A DNA stretch of 37,551 nucleotides, taken from positions 1 to 37,551 of the forward strand of contig NZ_LPUY01000098.1 in NCBI RefSeq assembly GCF_001518015.1, given 5' to 3'. Shown here piece by piece: positions 1-7,888 of the stretch (the first letter of the stretch is position 1; each line of letters begins with the position of its first letter). The position numbers were made by a program, and so were the translations under genes. This DNA comes from Tritonibacter horizontis (GTDB taxonomy: Bacteria; Pseudomonadota; Alphaproteobacteria; Rhodobacterales; Rhodobacteraceae). The notes under the pieces are model-generated. The model did no database searches. It had not been told where the DNA came from and saw nothing but the letters and a program-made list of their open reading frames with translations.

Positions 1-5
1 GCGGG

Positions 6-26
6 CCGCCCGTCCGCGGCGGGCGG
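6..26 (-). terminator. Candidate hairpin downstream of the corrinoid protein gene
   Basis: CCGCCCG (6-12) and CGGGCGG (20-26) form a perfect 7-bp stem with a 7-base loop. GTCCGC/GCGGAC at 12-17 and 23-28 is an alternative pairing. It lies 15 bases past the stop codon of the minus-strand corrinoid gene. No T tract is visible before the window ends, so a factor-independent terminator is only a guess. Confidence 0.35.
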
Positions 27-40
27 ACGAAACGGTCAAT

Positions 41-739
41 TCAGGCGCTCATCGCGTTGTGCTTGCGCGCGACATAGGCCTTGGCGGTTTCCACGGCCAC
101 GGCCGCATCGCGGCAATAGGCGTCCGCACCGATTGCCTTGCCGAATTCCTCGTTGAGGGGGGCGCCGCCAACCAGCACGATGTAATCATCGCGTTTGCCC
201 TGTTCGATCATCGTGTCGATCACGACTTTCATATAGGGCATTGTGGTTGTCAGCAGCGCCGACATTCCGAGGATATCCGGTTTGTGCTCTTCCAGGGCTG
301 CGAGATAGTTTTCGACCGGGTTGTTGATGCCGAGGTCCACGACCTCAAAGCCGGCGCCTTCCATCATCATCGACACGAGGTTTTTGCCGATGTCGTGAAT
401 GTCGCCCTTAACCGTTCCGATCACCATCGATCCCATGCGGGGCGCGCCTGTTTCGGCCAGCAGGGGTTTCAGGATGAACATGCCCCCCTTCATCGCATTC
501 GCCGCCAGGAGCACTTCGGGCACAAAAAGGATACCGTCGCGGAAATCCGCGCCGACAATCGTCATGCCGCCCACCAGGGCTTCGGTCAGGATGCGATAGG
601 GTTCCCAGCCGCGTTCCAGAAGAATATTGACCCCTTCTTCGATCTCTTCCCTGAGCCCGTCATAGAGGTCGTCGAACATCTGCTGAACCAGCTCCTCGTC
701 GTCGAGGTCTGCGAGGATGATGTCTTCTTCTTCCGACAT
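41..739 (-). CDS. bmtC: Methyltransferase cognate corrinoid protein (B12-binding part of a split methionine synthase)
   Basis: This 232-residue cytoplasmic protein carries methylcobalamin between methyltransferase partners. Residues 15-95 fit the helical cap domain of MetH/MtaC-type corrinoid proteins. Residues 103-225 fit the Rossmann-like B12-binding domain: the DxHxxG signature is D113-I-H115-D-I-G118, with H115 the expected lower cobalt ligand, and VGGAP follows at 190-194. The first 20 residues are strongly acidic. The ATG at 739 has only a modest ribosome site (AAGGAA, about 9 bases upstream). The homocysteine methyltransferase gene lies 1.7 kb away on the same strand. Roseobacters are known to use a methionine synthase split into separate homocysteine, folate and B12 proteins, and I infer that role here. 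A betaine or other methylamine-type system is the alternative, and it is what the bmt name implies. Confidence 0.88.
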   Translation of the reverse strand: MSEEEDIILADLDDEELVQQMFDDLYDGLREEIEEGVNILLERGWEPYRILTEALVGGMTIVGADFRDGILFVPEVLLAANAMKGGMFILKPLLAETGAPRMGSMVIGTVKGDIHDIGKNLVSMMMEGAGFEVVDLGINNPVENYLAALEEHKPDILGMSALLTTTMPYMKVVIDTMIEQGKRDDYIVLVGGAPLNEEFGKAIGADAYCRDAAVAVETAKAYVARKHNAMSA

Positions 740-921
740 ATCTGAATTTCCTTAGCTTGCGGGCGAGCCCGGTTTGGCCACTATTTTACTATTCTGTGAC
801 AGATACGGCGATCTGGACTGTTTTGATTGCGACACTGGCGCGTTTCGAACCGACCTATAGGCTGAATTGCAGCGCATTCCTAATGGTCCTTTTGCATGAT
901 TTTGTTCGTTTATCTTCATTT

Positions 922-936
922 GTTCTTCAAATGTTC
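922..936 (+). promoter_or_regulatory. SOS-box-like direct repeat GTTC-N7-GTTC
   Basis: GTTCTTCAAATGTTC exactly matches the alphaproteobacterial LexA operator pattern GTTC-N7-GTTC. It ends 24 bases before the ATG of the radical SAM gene, inside the 221-base divergent region shared with the corrinoid gene. The surrounding sequence is AT-rich (about 896-937), as expected for a promoter, but I could not fix convincing -35 and -10 boxes. A short pattern like this can occur by chance. Its position directly before a gene is what makes it credible. Confidence 0.55.
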
Positions 937-960
937 TCGTGCGCGTGCCATATTGGCAGT

Positions 961-2040
961 ATGGATCAATCAAGTTCTCAAATCCCTATCCGCCGCAAAA
1001 CCCGCGCTGCGCTCAGCAATGCGTCAGGTCGCTTTGATCTTGCCCGCGAGGCGGTGGATGATGGCTGGTACGCAGAACCGGAGGCGACATCGGTCGTGAC
1101 AGAGATTCGCGAAGAGGTGGCGCGCAGTCTGATTTCTTACAACCGCTCACCGGATCTGCCGTTTGATCGTTCCATCAATCCCTATCGCGGGTGCGAACAT
1201 GGCTGTATCTATTGTTTCGCGCGTCCCAGTCATGCCTACCTGGGGTTGTCGCCGGGTCTGGATTTCGAAACGCGACTGATCGCACGGCCAAATGCGCCGG
1301 AGGTGCTGCGCAAGGAACTGTCGGCGCGCAGCTACAAGGTGGCGACATTGGCGATTGGGACCAATACCGACCCGTATCAGCCCTGCGAACGCGATTTTGG
1401 CATCATGCGCGCCTGTCTGGAAGTGCTGCAGGAGTTCAACCATCCCGTCGCGATCGTGACAAAGGGCACCCTGGTGGAGCGGGATATGGATATTCTGGCC
1501 GATATGGCGACACGCGGATTGGTGCGCGTCGGGGTTTCGGTGACGACCCTTGATCCCGATCTGTCGCGGAGGATGGAGCCGCGTGTGCCCGCCCCGGCGC
1601 GCCGACTGGCAACCATACGCCGGCTGAGTGCTGCCGGAATTCCGGTGCGGATCATGACCTCTCCGCTGGTGCCGGGATTGACGGATCACGAACTGGAGGC
1701 GCTGCTGGCGGCGGGGGCCGAAGCGGGGGCGGATGCCGCAAGCTGGATCATGTTGCGCCTGCCGCGCGAGGTCTCGGCGCTTTGGCAGGATTGGCTCAGG
1801 GAGCATGAACCGGACCGCGCCGAAAAGGTCATGGCGCGGCTGCGAGAAATGCATGGTGGGCGGGATTACGACCCGCGCTGGGGCCAACGCATGCGCGGCG
1901 AGGGCACCTATGCCACGCTGATCGCGCAGCGGTTCAAGCTGGCCTGTCGGCGGCTCGGCCTGTCGGAAAAATCGCCTGCGTTGCGGTGCGATCTTTTTGC
2001 ACGGCCCGTGCAGGCGGGGGATCAGCTGGCGCTGTTCTGA
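961..2040 (+). CDS. PA0069 family radical SAM protein
   Basis: This is a 359-residue radical S-adenosylmethionine protein of unknown reaction. RGCEHGCIYC holds the Cx3CxxC motif (C78, C82, C85) that binds the 4Fe-4S cluster and SAM. A TIM-barrel core follows, with GTNTDPYQPCE and a VTKGTL strand typical of the PA0069/SplB-like group. The C-terminal third is basic and ends in LALF. The frame stays open upstream to 757, but residues before the ATG at 961 look non-coding and cover the AT-rich promoter region. MDQSSSQIP therefore seems the right start, and it matches the usual family length. No strong ribosome site is present. The GTTC-N7-GTTC box suggests DNA-damage control. The gene sits between the two methionine synthase parts, but on the opposite strand. 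Confidence 0.85.
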   Translation: MDQSSSQIPIRRKTRAALSNASGRFDLAREAVDDGWYAEPEATSVVTEIREEVARSLISYNRSPDLPFDRSINPYRGCEHGCIYCFARPSHAYLGLSPGLDFETRLIARPNAPEVLRKELSARSYKVATLAIGTNTDPYQPCERDFGIMRACLEVLQEFNHPVAIVTKGTLVERDMDILADMATRGLVRVGVSVTTLDPDLSRRMEPRVPAPARRLATIRRLSAAGIPVRIMTSPLVPGLTDHELEALLAAGAEAGADAASWIMLRLPREVSALWQDWLREHEPDRAEKVMARLREMHGGRDYDPRWGQRMRGEGTYATLIAQRFKLACRRLGLSEKSPALRCDLFARPVQAGDQLALF

Positions 2041-2328
2041 GGCTTTGAGCGTTGGATGATTACAGCGCCTGGCGCGCGGCGTTGTGACGGCTGCATAGAC
2101 AGCGTCACGCAAGGAAAAGGGGGCCGGTTTTGCGCGGGGACTGAGCGGGTTGGACGGGGGGGGCGCTTGGCTTGGTTGGGCTGCAGGTGCCTGGGATTGG
2201 AATGCGCCGTGGGGGCTTTGGCGGTTTGGGACCCGGGGCCGTGGCTGGTGGGAAGGCAGGCAAGGGCTGTCGGGCAGACGGGTGCTGTCGTGCGGGCCGG
2301 GGCTGACAGAGCCTGTGATCCGGTTTCA

Positions 2329-2350
2329 CAGGATAGCAACAGGATAGCAA
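2329..2350. repeat. Perfect tandem duplication of an 11-mer
   Basis: CAGGATAGCAA occurs at 2329-2339 and again at 2340-2350 with no gap. It directly abuts the terminator hairpin. It looks like a recent slippage duplication. Confidence 0.8.
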
Positions 2351-2379
2351 AAAGGGCAGTCGCGCAAACGGCTGCCCTT
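2349..2379 (-). terminator. Rho-independent terminator of the homocysteine methyltransferase gene
   Basis: AAGGGCAG (2352-2359) pairs perfectly with CTGCCCTT (2372-2379). A wobble and two more pairs extend the stem to 11 bp around a 6-base loop. On the minus strand the hairpin is followed by five T (2353-2349), two of them inside the stem. It lies about 65 bases past the stop at 2444. Confidence 0.8.
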
Positions 2380-2443
2380 GGTTGTATCGTTCTGCTGTGT
2401 ACGGTCCGGGGTTTTGCTGTCCGGATTGAAAATGCGGGTGTGT

Positions 2444-3466
2444 TCAGCTGCGGCGGCGACCGCGACGGGCCCGGCGCTCGCTGGCGGCGGCGCCACCGTC
2501 TTCGGTGCCGTCACTGGCCGAGGTGAAGGGGCCGAGAACCTCGACAATCCGCTCCAGCGTCGGGCGTTCGCCGCGGGGGCGGCTGTCCAGCGCCTCGCGC
2601 ATTTTGCGCAGGTGGTCCGGCATGGTGCCACAGCAGCCGCCAATGATCTTGGCGCCGGAATCGCGTGCCAGCACCGCATATTCGCCCATCAGCTCCGGCG
2701 TGCCATCGTAGTGGATGTGCCCGTCGACATATTTCGGGATGCCTGCGTTGCCCTTGGAGATAATGGGGCGTTCGGTGCCCTGCGCGGCAAAGCCGAGCAC
2801 GGTGCGCAGGATATCCGACGCGCCGGTGCCGCAGTTCGCGCCAAACGCCACCGGCGGGACATCATAGTCCTCGACCAGCTTGGCCAGATCGGCAGAGGTG
2901 ACGCCCATCATGGTGCGCCCTGCGGTGTCAAAACTCATGGTGCCGCACCAGGGCAGACCCACCAGTTTGAAGGCCTCGGCGGCAGCGGCAAACTCTTCGG
3001 GCGCAGAAATCGTTTCCAGCCAGAGCACATCGACGCCGCCCTCTTTGAGGGCATCGGCCTGTTCGTGAAACATCTCGACTGCGAGGGCGTGGCTCAATTC
3101 ACCAACCGGCTGCATGATTTCGCCGGTCGGCCCAACCGACCCTGCCACCGCGATCTTGCGCTCCGCCTTGTCGGCCACGTCCCGGCCAAGTTCTGCCGCG
3201 ACGCGGTTGAGTTCGCGCACGCGCCCCTGGGCATCGTGCAGTTTCAGGCGCGCGGCGGTGCCGCCAAAGCTGTTGGTGAGGAACAGATCGCTGCCGGCAT
3301 CCACCGACCCCTTGTAGAGGGCCTTGATCTTGGCCGGCTCTTCGACATTCCAAAGTTCCGGCGCGTCGCCGGATTGCAGGCCCATATTAAAGAGGTTCGT
3401 GCCCGTCGCCCCATCCGCCAGAAGCGCGTCGCGGCTGTCCATAAGGTCGAGGAAACTATTGCTCAT
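2444..3466 (-). CDS. bmtB: Homocysteine S-methyltransferase (BmtB-like; methionine synthase part)
   Basis: This 340-residue cytoplasmic enzyme transfers a methyl group to homocysteine to give methionine. The zinc site is clear: GANCGTG (C212) and GGCCG (C278, C279). The N-terminal LADGATGTNL and the TNSFGG segment (64-69) are typical of the homocysteine-binding barrel of MetH and BHMT. The C-terminus ends in an Arg-rich tail (331-339). The frame is open to 3529, but the ATG at 3466 (MSNSFLDLMDSR) gives the usual family length and has AGTGGA upstream. The likely methyl donor is the separate corrinoid protein; no folate-binding subunit is in the window. Glycine betaine as donor, which the common name implies, cannot be excluded. 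A strong terminator follows. The MprF-like gene lies 66 bases upstream on the same strand. Confidence 0.88.
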   Translation of the reverse strand: MSNSFLDLMDSRDALLADGATGTNLFNMGLQSGDAPELWNVEEPAKIKALYKGSVDAGSDLFLTNSFGGTAARLKLHDAQGRVRELNRVAAELGRDVADKAERKIAVAGSVGPTGEIMQPVGELSHALAVEMFHEQADALKEGGVDVLWLETISAPEEFAAAAEAFKLVGLPWCGTMSFDTAGRTMMGVTSADLAKLVEDYDVPPVAFGANCGTGASDILRTVLGFAAQGTERPIISKGNAGIPKYVDGHIHYDGTPELMGEYAVLARDSGAKIIGGCCGTMPDHLRKMREALDSRPRGERPTLERIVEVLGPFTSASDGTEDGGAAASERRARRGRRRS

Positions 3467-3532
3467 ATTGGGATCCACTTGCCAGAACTTTGCGGGGCGC
3501 CTGGAAGGCACCCGGCAGGATAGGTCCATCTG

Positions 3533-5437
3533 TCATGCGCTGCGCGACAGGGCAACCGCATTTTCCTCAAGATCAACATGAGGTTGATGCAAGGGAATCT
3601 CCACGGTGGATGTCTCATGGCGCGGGCGGGTTGGCCGGTGAACCAGCCGGATCATCTCTGCCAGGGCCAAGGCCATCTGCGGCCAGGTCGGGGCCGCGAT
3701 ATAGCGGGCCTCCCACTGCGGAGCGAAGCAGGATTTGAACTGACGCAGACCCTTGTCAAAGCGATGCGCAAACCTGTGGTCGGGCACGGCGGCGAGCGAC
3801 AGGCGGGACACGCCGACCTCGCGGGCGGCCTCTATTGCGGCGCGCACAAGGGCGTGGCCGGTGCCATCTGGCGCGCCCGGGATCTGGCGCACCAGGTCCA
3901 GGCACCATTCATCCGCCGCCCGGTGAAAGGTCATATAGCCGATCAGCCGATCATCCAGCCAGGCGAGAAAGGTCACCTGTATCGCCACATAGCTGGGTTC
4001 GAACTGTCCCATCGTGGTGCCGCGCGCGGCACCGTGTTGCTGTGTCCAGAGCGCGTCAACCTCTGCCATCTGGCGCAGCGGCAGGTCACTCCAGGCGGGT
4101 TCGACGCTCAGCCCGGCTTTTTCTGCATTGCGCAATTTGCGGCGCAACTGGCGAAACGACGATCCGGTGTCGGAAAACTCTGCCGGATAGACGATCGCGT
4201 CCTTTGCGATGCGCAGGACCTTCCACCCCTGACGTCGCGCCGCGAGCGCCATGCGCGGGCTGCATTTATACAGACAGGCTGCGGCATTGCGCGCCCGCGC
4301 ATGGCGGTCGAGCGCTTCCGGGATCTCGGCGCGCCGTCCGGTCATGGGATCAAACAGCACCGCAGAAATTTGCGGCGTGTCGAGGAGCGCCACCTGATTG
4401 AGCCCGAAGGCGACGACATTGCCGCCGTTTTGCAGGATGACGCCGGTTTCCGCCTGACGCCGCTCAAAGGGTTGGCTGGCGGCTGCGCGAATGTCGGTGC
4501 CGAGCAGATCGGCCTCGGATGAGACATCGCCAAGCGCATAGCGCATCAGGCCGGGCCAAAGCAGCAGGGCACCGGCCAGGGCGGCAGGCAGCGCGTAGTA
4601 GACCGCGCGAAAGGCCAGCAGGCCGGCCACCAGGACAACGGGGTCGGCCCCCGGAAGCAGCGCCAGCATGGCCAGCTCCAACGGGCCCGCGCCACCGGGA
4701 GAGGAGGATACGATTGCCAGCCCCAGGGCGAGAAAAAACGCCGGCAGAAGCGCGGCAAGCGCGATGCCGTTTCCGGCTGGCAGCAAAAGCCACAGGGCGA
4801 TGCCGGCAAAGGTCACGTCCATCAAGGTCCAGAGCATCAGGGCCAGGATCGCCTGAAGCGACGGCAGCCGCAATTTGAGCCCGCGAATGCGCCATTCCGG
4901 GTGCAGGAAGCATAAAACACAGGCGGAGCAGGCGACGGTAAGAATGCCAGCCCCAAGCCCGCGCAGCGCCAGGGTCGAGCCGACCAGCAGCAGCGACAAA
5001 CCGCAGATCACGGCAAGGGCCGTCAGAAAGGTGATGCCGACAAAACCCGTCAGCTGGGCCGCCTGCAGCGGCGACAGTTGCGGCAACAGTCGCCAACGGG
5101 CAAAGGACCCCGACAGAATGCCAAAGCCAACCGCCTGTGAAAAGGCGATTGACGCCATCCCGGCGCGGCGGGCAACCGGGTCTTCGAGGTCGGTCCGCAG
5201 ATGACGGTGCGCCACCGCATCATATCGCCCAAGCGCCCAGAAACTGAGAATGGTTGCCCCGATCGCCCCGATCCAGTTGGGCAGCGCGACCTGGCCCGCG
5301 AGGGTCAGGATCTCGGCCAATCCCGGCAGATCTGCATGGCTGGCCAGCACTGCCAGACTTGTCCCGGTAATCAGCAGCGGCAGCATGACCCGCAGGACAA
5401 ATGACAGGGTTTGTTTGGGCACCAAGCGGTGAGACAT
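3533..5437 (-). CDS. Phosphatidylglycerol lysyltransferase (MprF/LpiA-like) membrane protein
   Basis: This is a 634-residue two-part protein. Residues 10-300 hold about seven or eight hydrophobic spans and resemble the MprF flippase domain, including SSSPGGAGPLELAML (244-258) and AFRAVYYALPAALAG (275-289). Residues 310-605 resemble the DUF2156 GNAT-fold domain that transfers an amino acid from aminoacyl-tRNA to phosphatidylglycerol. Its expected role is aminoacylation of inner-membrane lipid, which lowers surface charge and raises resistance to cationic peptides and acid. It is shorter than typical full MprF/LpiA proteins (roughly 840-870 residues), mainly because the membrane part is smaller. 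The ATG at 5437 lacks a clear ribosome site. The amino acid donor and lipid substrate cannot be read from sequence. Confidence 0.78.
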   Translation of the reverse strand: MSHRLVPKQTLSFVLRVMLPLLITGTSLAVLASHADLPGLAEILTLAGQVALPNWIGAIGATILSFWALGRYDAVAHRHLRTDLEDPVARRAGMASIAFSQAVGFGILSGSFARWRLLPQLSPLQAAQLTGFVGITFLTALAVICGLSLLLVGSTLALRGLGAGILTVACSACVLCFLHPEWRIRGLKLRLPSLQAILALMLWTLMDVTFAGIALWLLLPAGNGIALAALLPAFFLALGLAIVSSSPGGAGPLELAMLALLPGADPVVLVAGLLAFRAVYYALPAALAGALLLWPGLMRYALGDVSSEADLLGTDIRAAASQPFERRQAETGVILQNGGNVVAFGLNQVALLDTPQISAVLFDPMTGRRAEIPEALDRHARARNAAACLYKCSPRMALAARRQGWKVLRIAKDAIVYPAEFSDTGSSFRQLRRKLRNAEKAGLSVEPAWSDLPLRQMAEVDALWTQQHGAARGTTMGQFEPSYVAIQVTFLAWLDDRLIGYMTFHRAADEWCLDLVRQIPGAPDGTGHALVRAAIEAAREVGVSRLSLAAVPDHRFAHRFDKGLRQFKSCFAPQWEARYIAAPTWPQMALALAEMIRLVHRPTRPRHETSTVEIPLHQPHVDLEENAVALSRSA

Positions 5438-6041
5438 GTTGAGTATCCGCTGAAATCACAGCTGACGCGGCAACCAGGCGCGACATCTGTCGGTTATGAG
5501 GCGCGAGGATCACAGGCGGGTCAGGGCCAGCCCGGCATCCTCTCGGTTTGGTTTGGAGGGGAGAGGTCTTCTGACACTTCCACGATGAGGGTCGTCACCT
5601 TGGCGGCGAAAACAGCGCCAATGCGTACCGGGCGGAGTGGCCTGGATCTGTTGCGGTGGCCTTGTCGGTCCGGGACGGAACGCACCGCGAGGTGCCGCAG
5701 CACGACGCGGCCAAAGGCGGGCGCGGTGTGCCATTCTGGACACTAGACCGCAGTCCCCGGTTCCCACCACGGGAAGTCGAATATCCGCAGACATTCGAAA
5801 TTGTTCCTGTTCAACCTAGCCCGCGTTACTGAACAAAGCGTCAACGCAAACGGACAGAACGGGCGCCCATTGGTCGAGCAGGGTGGAATTATGAATAATT
5901 GACGGCCGCCGGGAATTTGACCACTCTTGCGGGTCTGCGAACCGGTCGTGCTGCGGCGCGCTTGCGAGATGTTTCCCCGTGCACTATGAGAACGCTACGG
6001 ATCGGGGCAGATTCCCGGTGATCCATTCCGAAAGGCTCTCC
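5438..6041. other. 604-base divergent non-coding region with three dyads
   Basis: This region separates the minus-strand MprF-like gene from plus-strand purC and should hold both promoters. Three inverted repeats are clustered: TTCCC/GGGAA at 5761-5775, TCGAAT/ATTCGA at 5777-5798, and TGTTCA/TGAACA at 5808-5835 (overlapped by TTGTTC/GAACAA, 5801-5836). Short frames exist (for example 5510-5794 minus) but their products are Arg/Pro-rich without recognisable features. I see no tRNA and no riboswitch I can name. Confidence 0.5.
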
Positions 6042-6803
6042 ATGGCGCGGCGCAAGAAAATCTACGAAGGCAAGGCTAAAACTCTCTATGAGGGGCCTGA
6101 ACCGGGCACGCTCGTCCAGTACTTCAAGGATGACGCAACGGCCTTTAACGCGGAAAAGCATGACGTGATCGAGGGCAAGGGGGTGTTGAACAACATCCTC
6201 AGCGAGTTCTTCATGCTGGGGCTTGGCCAGATCGGCGTGCCGACGCATTTCCTGAAGCGGCTGAACATGCGCGAGCAACTGGTGCGCTCCTGCGAGATCA
6301 TCCCGCTGGAAATCATCGTGCGCAACTATGCGGCCGGCTCCATGAGCAAGCGACTGGGGATCGACGAGGGCACCCAGCTGCCGCGTCCGATCGTGGAATA
6401 TTGCTATAAAGATGACGCACTTGGCGACCCGCTGGTCACCGAGGAACATATTGCGGCCTTCGGCTGGGCCAGCCAGCAGGATATGGACGATATCCTGTCA
6501 CTGGCGCTGCGGGTCAACGATTTCATGTCCGGCGTCATGCTGGCGGTCGGGATCCGGCTGGTGGATTTCAAGATCGAGATCGGCCGGGTGTATGACGGTG
6601 ATTTCCAGCGCCTAGTGGTTGCCGATGAAATCAGCCCTGACAGCTGTCGCCTGTGGGACATCAAAACGGGTCAGAAGCTCGACAAGGACGTGTTCCGCCG
6701 CGACCTTGGCAGCCTGACGGATGCCTATACCGAGGTGGCCCGCCGCCTGGGCGTGATGCCGAACAATCCGCCAGCGCCGGGCAAGCCGCAACTGGTAAAC
6801 TAA
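6042..6803 (+). CDS. purC: Phosphoribosylaminoimidazole-succinocarboxamide synthase
   Basis: PurC (253 residues) joins CAIR and aspartate with ATP to make SAICAR in purine synthesis. Family signs are the N-terminal [18 protein letters not shown]-binding start, the signature [24 protein letters not shown], and the [10 protein letters not shown] segment near the C-terminus. The frame extends to 5979, but ATG 6042 has AAGG seven bases upstream and gives the canonical N-terminus. purS and purQ follow on the same strand after 82- and 67-base gaps, so a pur operon is likely. The DUF1476 gene I recall between purC and purS in related genomes is absent, and purL is not in the window. Confidence 0.95.
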   Translation: MARRKKIYEGKAKTLYEGPEPGTLVQYFKDDATAFNAEKHDVIEGKGVLNNILSEFFMLGLGQIGVPTHFLKRLNMREQLVRSCEIIPLEIIVRNYAAGSMSKRLGIDEGTQLPRPIVEYCYKDDALGDPLVTEEHIAAFGWASQQDMDDILSLALRVNDFMSGVMLAVGIRLVDFKIEIGRVYDGDFQRLVVADEISPDSCRLWDIKTGQKLDKDVFRRDLGSLTDAYTEVARRLGVMPNNPPAPGKPQLVN

Positions 6804-6885
6804 GTCTCGGCCCTTTGGGCCGGTGTAAGAGAATAACAGGGCAGGGGCGCTGCGGCCTCGCCATGGAACACTGAGGAAAGTCGCG

Positions 6886-7116
6886 ATGAAGGCACGGGTG
6901 CATGTGATGCTGAAGACCGGGGTTCTCGATCCGCAAGGGGAGGCCGTGCGTCACGCGCTTGGCGCGCTGGGTTTCGACAAGGTCGAAGGCGTGCGTCAGG
7001 GCAAGGTGATCGACCTGGATCTGGCGGACGGGGCAACCGAGGCGGATGTGAAGGACATGTGCGAGAAGCTGCTCGCCAATACCGTGATCGAATCCTACGA
7101 GATTGAAATCGCCTGA
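6886..7116 (+). CDS. purS: Phosphoribosylformylglycinamidine synthase subunit PurS
   Basis: This 76-residue small subunit belongs to the three-part FGAM synthase (PurS-PurQ-PurL), where it bridges the glutaminase and the synthetase. The full length matches the family: the beta strand VHVMLKTGVLDPQG, the GFDKVEGVRQGKVIDLDL segment, and an acidic C-terminus (VIESYEIEIA). GAGGAAAG lies about 6 bases before the ATG. Its place between purC and purQ supports the call. Use of a separate PurS means the genome should carry a short-type PurL elsewhere. Confidence 0.95.
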   Translation: MKARVHVMLKTGVLDPQGEAVRHALGALGFDKVEGVRQGKVIDLDLADGATEADVKDMCEKLLANTVIESYEIEIA

Positions 7117-7183
7117 TGCGGGCGGCCCGCCCCAGTCGGGCGTTTCGATCATCACCGATTTTGTGAATTAGGAGAAAGCCCAG

Positions 7184-7852
7184 ATGCGTGCTGCCGTTGT
7201 TGTATTTCCCGGGTCCAACTGTGACCGCGATCTTGCGGTCGCTTTTGAGCAGGCCGGTTTCAAAGTGTCGATGGTCTGGCACAAGGACAGCCAGTTGCCC
7301 GACGGCATTGATATCGTTGGTGTTCCGGGTGGTTTTTCCTATGGCGACTATCTGCGCTGTGGCGCGATCGCGGCGCAGTCCCCGATCTGCCAGGCGGTTG
7401 TTGCCCATGCGGAACGCGGTGGCTATGCGCTGGGAATTTGCAACGGATTTCAGATCCTGACCGAAACCGGCGTGCTGCCCGGCGCCCTGCTGCGCAATGC
7501 CGGGCTGAAATACATCTGCCGCACTGTTGGTCTGACGGTTGCCACTGAAAACTGCGCCTTTACCGACGGCTATGCCGCAGGCGAGGTGATCGGCGTGCCC
7601 ATCGCCCACCACGACGGCAACTACTATGCCGACGATGCCACCGTGCAGCGCCTGAAGGACGAGGACCGGATTGCCTTTACCTATGTCGACAATCCAAATG
7701 GGTCGGTTGCGGATATTGCCGGCATCCTGTCGGAGAACCGGCGCGTGCTTGGGATGATGCCGCACCCGGAACGGGCCTCGGACGAGGGGCACGGTGGCAC
7801 CGACGGTGCGGCGATGTTCCGCGCATTGTCGGGCATGTTTGCCGAGGCCTGA
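7184..7852 (+). CDS. purQ: Phosphoribosylformylglycinamidine synthase subunit PurQ
   Basis: This 222-residue class I glutamine amidotransferase supplies ammonia to PurL. The nucleophile is C86 in ALGICNGFQ. The catalytic pair is H194 and E196 in MMPHPERA. The N-terminal VVVFPGSNCDRD is typical of PurQ. A good ribosome site (AGGAGA) precedes the ATG. The two-component genes begin 36 bases downstream, possibly by read-through, though they are not functionally related. Confidence 0.95.
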   Translation: MRAAVVVFPGSNCDRDLAVAFEQAGFKVSMVWHKDSQLPDGIDIVGVPGGFSYGDYLRCGAIAAQSPICQAVVAHAERGGYALGICNGFQILTETGVLPGALLRNAGLKYICRTVGLTVATENCAFTDGYAAGEVIGVPIAHHDGNYYADDATVQRLKDEDRIAFTYVDNPNGSVADIAGILSENRRVLGMMPHPERASDEGHGGTDGAAMFRALSGMFAEA

Positions 7853-7888
7853 CTTGAGCCTTGCGGGCGCTAATCATACTGTTGCGCC

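Larger units (their letters stand above)
2041..2443. other. 403-base convergent intergenic region, G-rich on the plus strand
   Basis: Both neighbouring genes end here. From about 2119 to 2300 the plus strand is heavily G-biased: I count 29 G to 11 C in 2161-2220. G runs lie at 2119-2123, 2136-2139, 2147-2149 and 2156-2163. Several frames are open across it, but their products are low-complexity Pro/Ala/Arg or Gly/Trp strings, as expected from biased composition, so I call no gene. A tandem 11-mer and the bmtB terminator lie at its right end. Confidence 0.7.

Noticed and set aside
740-870. Possible SAM-type riboswitch before the corrinoid gene (GCAAGCTAAGGAAATT plus the CGGG/CCCG stem)
   Set aside because: Only the ribosome-site-like end resembles SAM-II. 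The required pseudoknot and conserved loops are not recognisable.
757-960. N-terminal extension of the radical SAM frame
   Set aside because: The extra 68 residues cover an AT-rich promoter-like region and the SOS-like box and do not resemble family sequence. The ATG at 961 gives the usual length.
2056-2526. Open frames on both strands in the bmtB/radical SAM convergent region
   Set aside because: Products are low-complexity strings caused by strong G bias, and they run over the terminator and the end of bmtB.
3578-4522. 314-residue plus-strand frame
   Set aside because: It lies wholly antisense to the MprF-like gene, whose domains are recognisable. The antisense product is not.
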